57,835 nt of DNA, taken from positions 1 through 57,835 of the forward strand of contig JAQGOL010000001.1 in assembly GCA_028293625.1 (NCBI GenBank), written 5' to 3'. Below, one piece after another: positions 53,061 through 57,835 of this stretch (positions are counted from its first letter, which is position 1; each line of letters opens with the position of its first letter). The notes under the pieces are model-generated. The model did no database searches, was not told where the DNA came from, and saw only the letters and a program-made list of their open reading frames with translations. The DNA comes from Chthoniobacteraceae bacterium. GTDB taxonomy: Bacteria; Verrucomicrobiota; Verrucomicrobiia; Chthoniobacterales; Chthoniobacteraceae. The position numbers and the translations under genes were made by a program.

Positions 53061-54959
53061 CTAGAACTTGCCGTTGATGTCGAACTGCAAGGTGTCGTTG
53101 CGGTAGCGCGGTCCATCGATGCTGTCGGCACTAAGCCAGCGCAGCCCAAGGGAGATCCGTTTTGAGAGGGCCACCGAGGCGCCCAGGGTGTAGCCTTTTA
53201 GATTGGTGCCGCCGTTGCCAAAATCCGAGTCGGTAAATCCATCGACTACGGCGTCGCTTTCCACGTAACGATAGCTAAACGCCACGTTCCAGTCCCAGCG
53301 TTTCTCAAGCGCGGCGTGCCCGAGTTTCAGTCCGATGATCCATGCCGTGTCGCCGCCGGAAAAGGAGCCAAGGGTTCCATTGGCCTGGTCGGCGCCGCGG
53401 TTGTTGACGGCAACCAGGTCGATGTCGTTGCTATCAAACGCGACGTTCCTGACATACTCGCCAAAGAGGAGCGCGTTGAAGGGTTCAAAGTGCGTGAAGT
53501 TGAGCCGCGCGGTGAGCGCCACTTCGCGAAACGCGGTGGCGAGTCCGAAGTATTGGAACTGGTTGGTGGTTCCAAAGTTGTTGCTCGCATTGGGCACGAT
53601 GTTGCGGATCGGACGGTAGGTGTTGCCTTTCTGGGCAAAGGAAGGACGGCTGTTGTCGGTGTTGCCGGCATCCTGCGCGTTGAGCGGCGTGAAAGGATCA
53701 GAGAGTTTGCCTTCTATATTTTCAAAGTCGTAGAAGGCGGCTCCGATCTTGAAGTTCCATTCCTTGTTGATCTTCCAGTCGGCGCCGATCTGTCCGCCGT
53801 AGAGCCATTTGTCTTCGCTCTTGAATTTGGAAGGCTGGTTGGAGGCGAAGTTGAAGTCGGTGTTGAAGACCGGGAACGCGCCCGCGGTTAAGAACGGGGT
53901 GACCCCTTTGCCTACTTCGTATTTGGCCTGGAGCACCGCGCCATCAAAGCCGATGTCGTCATCCCAGATGATCTCGGTGGTAAAGAACGGGTTGTCAAAA
54001 CGGCCCACGGTAATAGCGAGGTTCTTGTTAGGCAGCCCGCCAAGTTCATACTTGAGGAATGCGCGATCGAGCCAGATGGCGTATTTGCTGAAGTTGCCGC
54101 CCTGGCCCTGGTTGGCAAGGCCGAGGCTTTGATTGGTGGTGACCGGGGAGTTGTTCTCGCCGGTGGCAATGCGCAGGCCCGCAGTGAACCCTTCGGCGAG
54201 ATCGACCTCGGCGCCTACCCGCGCCCGGAGCCGGATGCGGTTGCGATCCTGGTCGACGTTGAGCTGGGGCGAGAAGAGCGTGCCGCTCACGTCGTAGGGC
54301 GCGCCGGTGTTGATCGCGTTGAAGTTGGGAAATGCGCCGGTGTTATCGTTGCCATCGGGAAAGTAGTTCCCTTCAGCCCGGACCCGGATGTCGCCGCTGA
54401 TCTTAAAGCGAGTGACCCATTCGGGCACGATATTGGGCGCGGCCCAATGTTCGTTGCGCGCCTGCGCCATGACATCGGCCCGGATCTCATCGCGCATCTG
54501 CGCTTTGACTACCTCGGGAATATAGGTGACGCGCACCGTGCTCTCATCGGGCTCGGGCGGATGCGGCGCCGTGGCAAGATCGGGCGCAAGCGCAAGGGTT
54601 TGCAAACTACTCTGGGCGGCTTGCGCGCTGGCTACTGCCTGCGCGGCGGCCGATTGGGTGGCCACGGCCTGGGCGCGTGCTTCGGCGGCATCGGCCTCGG
54701 CCATTTTGATCAGGTCGGCCGCGTCTTCCTTGGGTAATACTCCGCGTTCAACGAGGCGATTGATCAGGTTGATAGTAACGTTTTGCGATGGCGTGGCGCG
54801 CGGAGTTGCCGTAATCGGCGCCGTTGCCTCGGCCGGGAGCACCGGCTCGGCAGCATGCGCCTGCACGGAGGCCGCTGCCGCGGCGGAGGCGGCAAGGAGA
54901 AGGAGGATGCGCCGTTGCGGCCCGCCTCGTGCGGTAAGTATCTGCCTGTAGTCTGACAT
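53061..54959 (-). CDS. Putative outer-membrane porin
   Basis: The 632-residue protein has a signal region (RILLLLAASAAAAASVQAHA), an Ala-rich helical stalk (about 60-125, EAAEARAQAVATQSAAA-like) and a long beta-rich part (about 165-632) with alternating hydrophobic strands, ending in the terminal phenylalanine of INGKF, which is the outer-membrane barrel signature. It resembles verrucomicrobial 'putative porin' proteins (FKISGDIRVRAEGNYF). No TonB box or plug domain is seen, so it is not a TonB-dependent receptor. It lies 14 bp after tonB and may give the haemagglutinin or its partners a path across the outer membrane; that is inference. Confidence 0.85.
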   Translation of the reverse strand: MSDYRQILTARGGPQRRILLLLAASAAAAASVQAHAAEPVLPAEATAPITATPRATPSQNVTINLINRLVERGVLPKEDAADLIKMAEADAAEARAQAVATQSAAAQAVASAQAAQSSLQTLALAPDLATAPHPPEPDESTVRVTYIPEVVKAQMRDEIRADVMAQARNEHWAAPNIVPEWVTRFKISGDIRVRAEGNYFPDGNDNTGAFPNFNAINTGAPYDVSGTLFSPQLNVDQDRNRIRLRARVGAEVDLAEGFTAGLRIATGENNSPVTTNQSLGLANQGQGGNFSKYAIWLDRAFLKYELGGLPNKNLAITVGRFDNPFFTTEIIWDDDIGFDGAVLQAKYEVGKGVTPFLTAGAFPVFNTDFNFASNQPSKFKSEDKWLYGGQIGADWKINKEWNFKIGAAFYDFENIEGKLSDPFTPLNAQDAGNTDNSRPSFAQKGNTYRPIRNIVPNASNNFGTTNQFQYFGLATAFREVALTARLNFTHFEPFNALLFGEYVRNVAFDSNDIDLVAVNNRGADQANGTLGSFSGGDTAWIIGLKLGHAALEKRWDWNVAFSYRYVESDAVVDGFTDSDFGNGGTNLKGYTLGASVALSKRISLGLRWLSADSIDGPRYRNDTLQFDINGKF

Positions 54960-54973
54960 GGGGTGGTATTTTC

Positions 54974-55750
54974 TTACTTGGGCCGCTGCGCATTGACGCG
55001 CATGACAATGGGCATCTTCATTTCCGGGGGCGGCGGTTCATCGAGCCGCTGGCCTACGAGCACTTCATTCTTAATGGCGTTGCTTACAGAGCTATCGCTC
55101 GCATCACCTATAAACTGCGCGCGCGTGATCTGGCCGCCCGCGTCGGCCCAGATGCGCACCTCGCCTTGAAAGCTCGCGTTGCGCGTCTTGCTATTGGCAC
55201 GCATGACGTTGCTGATCCGGTTCTGGACTTTATAGGCATAGGCGCCGTATTTGCTCCCGCGGCTTGAGCCCGATCCAAACCGGCCGCCGCCACCGCCGCC
55301 TGATCCGCCCAGGCCAAAGCCATCGGCGGGCCCATTGCCTTTGATGCCGGTGCCAAGGGCCGGGGCTTCATCGGCCTTTGGCGCCTCGGGTTTATCCTCC
55401 GGTTTTTCCACCGGTGTCTGTTCCTCCATCTTTTCTTCTTTTGGAGGCTGTATCCGCGGAGCCGGTGGTGGTGGGGGAGGCGGCGGCGGTGGCGGCAACT
55501 GGATGGCTACCATGACGCGTTCAGGCGCCTTGCGAACCGGCGCGCTCGGGCCGGGAAGCGATTTACTGACCACAACACCAAACACGGCCAGGATCCCCAC
55601 CGAAAGGCACTTGCCCCAGTGGCGGCGCAGGAAGCTTTCTTCCTGTTCTTCTTCTACTACCACTACTTTGGATTTTGCTTCCCTGGCCGGCGCATGGATG
55701 GCGTCCATGTGGCTGAGTGCTTTAAGCGATTTGGGATCTGCAACGTTCAT
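54974..55750 (-). CDS. TonB-like energy transducer
   Basis: Inner-membrane protein (258 aa) that would transmit ExbB/ExbD energy across the periplasm. It has a cytoplasmic N-terminal tail, a helix (about 49-63, LSVGILAVFGVVVSK), a run of eleven prolines (86-96), a Pro/Lys/Glu-rich linker (100-130), an odd Gly/Ser-rich segment (139-166, GSGGGGGGRFGSGSS) and a C-terminal TonB-type domain (GEVRIWADAGGQI, residues 196-208). The classical TonB YP motif is not evident. The gene is 2 bp from exbD, so the three are co-expressed. Confidence 0.85.
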   Translation of the reverse strand: MNVADPKSLKALSHMDAIHAPAREAKSKVVVVEEEQEESFLRRHWGKCLSVGILAVFGVVVSKSLPGPSAPVRKAPERVMVAIQLPPPPPPPPPPPAPRIQPPKEEKMEEQTPVEKPEDKPEAPKADEAPALGTGIKGNGPADGFGLGGSGGGGGGRFGSGSSRGSKYGAYAYKVQNRISNVMRANSKTRNASFQGEVRIWADAGGQITRAQFIGDASDSSVSNAIKNEVLVGQRLDEPPPPEMKMPIVMRVNAQRPK

Positions 55751-55752
55751 GG

Positions 55753-56154
55753 TTACTTGGCGGGTTGCGTGGCGAGTCCGATCTGGGTGATTCCAAGGCG
55801 GCCAACGACATCGAGCACGTCCATGACACCCTGGTATGGCGTCAGGTTGTCGCCCCGGACTACAACGGGAAATTCCGGGGTCCGTGCTTTAAGGGCGGTT
55901 AGCTTCTCTTCCAGCTCGGCCAGGGTAACGGGGATCGTGTTGAGCGCGCACTTGCCTTCGTTATTGATAGTAATGGCCTGGGTCTTTGGGCCTTCCATCT
56001 TGGTGGAGGCGGCGCCGGCCTTTGGAAGATTTACTTTGATACCCTGCACGCCCGCCGTGGTCATGATGATGAAAATAAGCAGCAGCACCAGGTAGAGATC
56101 GACCATCGGCGTGACGTTGATGTCGTCGTAGGATTTATCGGAGTCAACTTGCAT
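55753..56154 (-). CDS. exbD: ExbD/TolR biopolymer transport protein
   Basis: The 133-residue protein has one transmembrane helix with the conserved acidic residue that carries protons: NVTPMVDLYLVLLLIFII, with D19. The periplasmic domain follows (VRGDNLTPYQGVMDVLDVVGRLGI). With ExbB it forms the proton-motive-force motor for TonB. It is 13 bp after exbB and 2 bp before tonB. ExbD and TolR cannot be told apart by this motif alone; the adjacent TonB makes ExbD more likely. Confidence 0.92.
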   Translation of the reverse strand: MQVDSDKSYDDINVTPMVDLYLVLLLIFIIMTTAGVQGIKVNLPKAGAASTKMEGPKTQAITINNEGKCALNTIPVTLAELEEKLTALKARTPEFPVVVRGDNLTPYQGVMDVLDVVGRLGITQIGLATQPAK

Positions 56155-56167
56155 GGCAGAGAGGTGG

Positions 56168-57835
56168 CTAGTCGTTGGAAGGATAGAACTCGGCGATCTT
56201 GGCTAGGAACTCTTCAATGAAGTTGTGCATCTCGCCGACTGAATCCTTGATGCGCGCGCTCAGGTAGCTGTAGGCAAAGAGCGCGGGAATGGCGACCGCC
56301 AGCCCCGCCACGGTGGCCAGGAGCGCGCCCGCGATGCCGGGTGCAATCGAGTTGATTTCCACTTCGCCGGACTTGGCGATGACGGCAAAGGTGATCATGA
56401 CGCCGATCACGGTTCCAAGCAGCCCGAGGTAAGGTCCGCCCGCGATGCCGATGGTAAGAAATACAATGTTGCGGTTAAGCCGTTGCACTTCGCGAAAGAG
56501 GCCGCCATCGAGCGTCACGCGGATCGCCTGGATGGAGCGCTCGGAGAGCCCTTTAAATCCGTCCCTGGCGTTTGAAATGCGGTGGCTGATTTCCTGCGAG
56601 CCAATATGGTAGATGTGAAAAAGCGGCGACTCGCGCATGAGCTTTTGCGTGCTCAGACTGGCGCTGCCGCCCATGCTTTTAATGGCCTGATCGTCGCTGT
56701 GATCGAGCGCGGTCAGATCCGAGGAGATTTGCTCCCATTGTTTGCGAAAGGCGGCCGTCGCCTTGTGGATTCGGTTAAGGTAGAAGAACTTTGAAAGCGC
56801 CACGCCCCAGCCGATCACGGCCAGAATCGTGCAAAGGCCGATGACGACCCAGCCATCGAAGGTAAGCGATTTTGAGATTTCACTAAACAAGGAGAGATGC
56901 TCCATGAGCTCGCCTCCGCCGGCATGCGCGCCCGCTTCTTCTTTTCCAGCCACCAGAAGCTTGCCCGCGCTATCGCTGCCGCTTTGGCCAAGCGCGCAGA
57001 GTTTTAAGTAACCGGCCGGGCGGGCTGCTTTGGCGATCTGCAACTCATCGAGTTCACCCGTGAAGCTTGCGGTTTGCGCGTCGTCCTTGCCGAGCACCAG
57101 CGGACTATTCAGCGGGGGCAGCCCGGCGTTGAGCGTCGCGTAGGACTCGCCATTTAGATAGAGCGTGATCCTGCCGGCCTCAGCCACCACGGCAAGGTGC
57201 CGCCATACATTGACCACGAGCGGCGCGCCCTCCTGCGTGCGCTGGGTGGCGCCGGCATTGGTGACCTCGACAAAAGGCACTCCGTTGTTCTCGCCAATTA
57301 AGAAAGCATTGCCGCCTTCGCGCCGGCTAAATAACACGGCATCGGCATGAAAAGCCGTCGGCTTAATCCACGCCGACCAAGTGCTTGCGGTGCCTTCTTT
57401 CCATAGAAGCGAAGCTGAAGCCGGAACGGTGACCGAGTTCTGCCCTGTAAGCCGGAGTCCGTTTCCTATGATGGCCGTGGCGGCTGGTGTCCCCGCCTTG
57501 TCGGCCTTGTTGCCGGCCGCGGAGAAATCAACGGGCGCGGTCCCATTTTCTGAGAAATGATAGACGAGGACTGTCTCGGCGTCATAGGTGGCTTTGGAAT
57601 CCTCGGTGCGCACCGCCTTGTCGCCGAGGTTGCCGTGGTAAAGCCAGAAGGTGGTTTGAGCGCTTGCTTTTAGGTCGGGAAGTTTAACCCAGACAAAGGC
57701 TTCATTAAGAACGGCATCGTAGCGTTCAAGATGATGTGTGAGCAGGGTCTTATCATCGGCGGCGACAAAGCGCAGATCGCTGCCGTCCTCTTTGCCGGCG
57801 GCGAACTGGAAGTTCCCATCGTGAAGCCGCACGAG
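56168..57835 (-). CDS. ExbB/TolQ-type proton channel with N-terminal DUF2341-like and LamG-like domains; 5' end beyond window
   Basis: The reading frame is open to the right edge, so its start lies outside; 556 codons are visible. Residues 1-85 of the visible part resemble DUF2341 (LHDGNFQFAAG, FWLYHGN), about 105-275 is a LamG/concanavalin-like sandwich (SWSAWIKPTAFHAD, GELDELQIAKAA), then a helix (about 325-348, GLCTILAVIGWGVALSKFF) and the ExbB/TolQ core with two further helices (FLTIGIAGGPYLGLLGTVIG; GIAGALLATVAGLAVAIPAL). The exported domains would sit in the periplasm, possibly gating the motor or binding glycan. It begins the ExbB-ExbD-TonB-porin-coiled coil-haemagglutinin operon. Confidence 0.88.
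   Translation of the reverse strand, partial: LVRLHDGNFQFAAGKEDGSDLRFVAADDKTLLTHHLERYDAVLNEAFVWVKLPDLKASAQTTFWLYHGNLGDKAVRTEDSKATYDAETVLVYHFSENGTAPVDFSAAGNKADKAGTPAATAIIGNGLRLTGQNSVTVPASASLLWKEGTASTWSAWIKPTAFHADAVLFSRREGGNAFLIGENNGVPFVEVTNAGATQRTQEGAPLVVNVWRHLAVVAEAGRITLYLNGESYATLNAGLPPLNSPLVLGKDDAQTASFTGELDELQIAKAARPAGYLKLCALGQSGSDSAGKLLVAGKEEAGAHAGGGELMEHLSLFSEISKSLTFDGWVVIGLCTILAVIGWGVALSKFFYLNRIHKATAAFRKQWEQISSDLTALDHSDDQAIKSMGGSASLSTQKLMRESPLFHIYHIGSQEISHRISNARDGFKGLSERSIQAIRVTLDGGLFREVQRLNRNIVFLTIGIAGGPYLGLLGTVIGVMITFAVIAKSGEVEINSIAPGIAGALLATVAGLAVAIPALFAYSYLSARIKDSVGEMHNFIEEFLAKIAEFYPSND

Noticed and set aside
53042-53149. Upstream extension of the coiled-coil gene into the porin gene
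   Set aside because: The added residues are Ser/Thr-rich noise and would hide the clear signal peptide starting at 53041.

Overview
The window reads as chromosomal DNA of a Gram-negative bacterium of the Verrucomicrobiota (PVC group), probably free-living. Evidence: a perfect TGTTC-N4-GAACA LexA operator (the motif I associate with Verrucomicrobia) in front of imuA; a PEP-CTERM protein; an N-terminal LEPR motif on a large repeat protein; an ExbB-type protein with DUF2341-like and LamG-like modules; Gfo/Idh/MocA oxidoreductase with a Tat signal; and few Shine-Dalgarno sequences. I see no rRNA, tRNA, CRISPR array, insertion sequence or prophage.

Layout. (1) 1-4953, minus: SOS mutasome operon imuA-imuB-dnaE2, with dnaE2 cut by the left edge. 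(2) 5184-6932: Tat-exported oxidoreductase and a small secreted protein. (3) 7263-15164, plus: seven-gene operon of a vWA protein, a PspA/IM30 protein, a membrane-tethered solute-binding protein fused to an OmpA domain, ABC permease, ABC ATPase, a two-helix membrane coiled-coil protein and a AAA+ ATPase. (4) 15183-19666, minus: two translationally coupled hybrid kinases, the first carrying a canonical LOV blue-light domain. (5) 19734-24573: polyprenyl diphosphate synthase, a metallo-beta-lactamase/beta-CASP protein, an L,D-transpeptidase and YchF. (6) 24835-27951: LEPR surface protein made of about 25 copies of a 26-residue repeat. (7) 28091-34203: a JetABC/MksFEB condensin operon without the JetD nuclease, then a small HTH protein. 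(8) 34250-37848: M48 protease, alpha/beta hydrolase, c-type cytochrome-like protein, ThpR. (9) 37887-57835, minus: ExbB-ExbD-TonB-porin-coiled coil-giant (3,809 aa) filamentous haemagglutinin, followed by a PEP-CTERM protein, a periplasmic-binding-like protein and a membrane-anchored protein.

How they may work together. Region 3 looks like an envelope machine: PspA is an ESCRT-III relative that binds the inner membrane, the AAA+ protein could remodel it, and the ABC importer is tied to peptidoglycan by an OmpA domain. Region 9 pairs a proton-motive-force TonB/ExbBD motor and an outer-membrane porin with a giant two-partner-type exoprotein, yet no TpsB transporter or TonB-dependent receptor is visible. 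These two regions are the best candidates for undescribed systems; the LOV kinase pair and the nuclease-less Jet operon come next. All product calls are from reading the translated sequence and remembered family motifs; no database search was possible.
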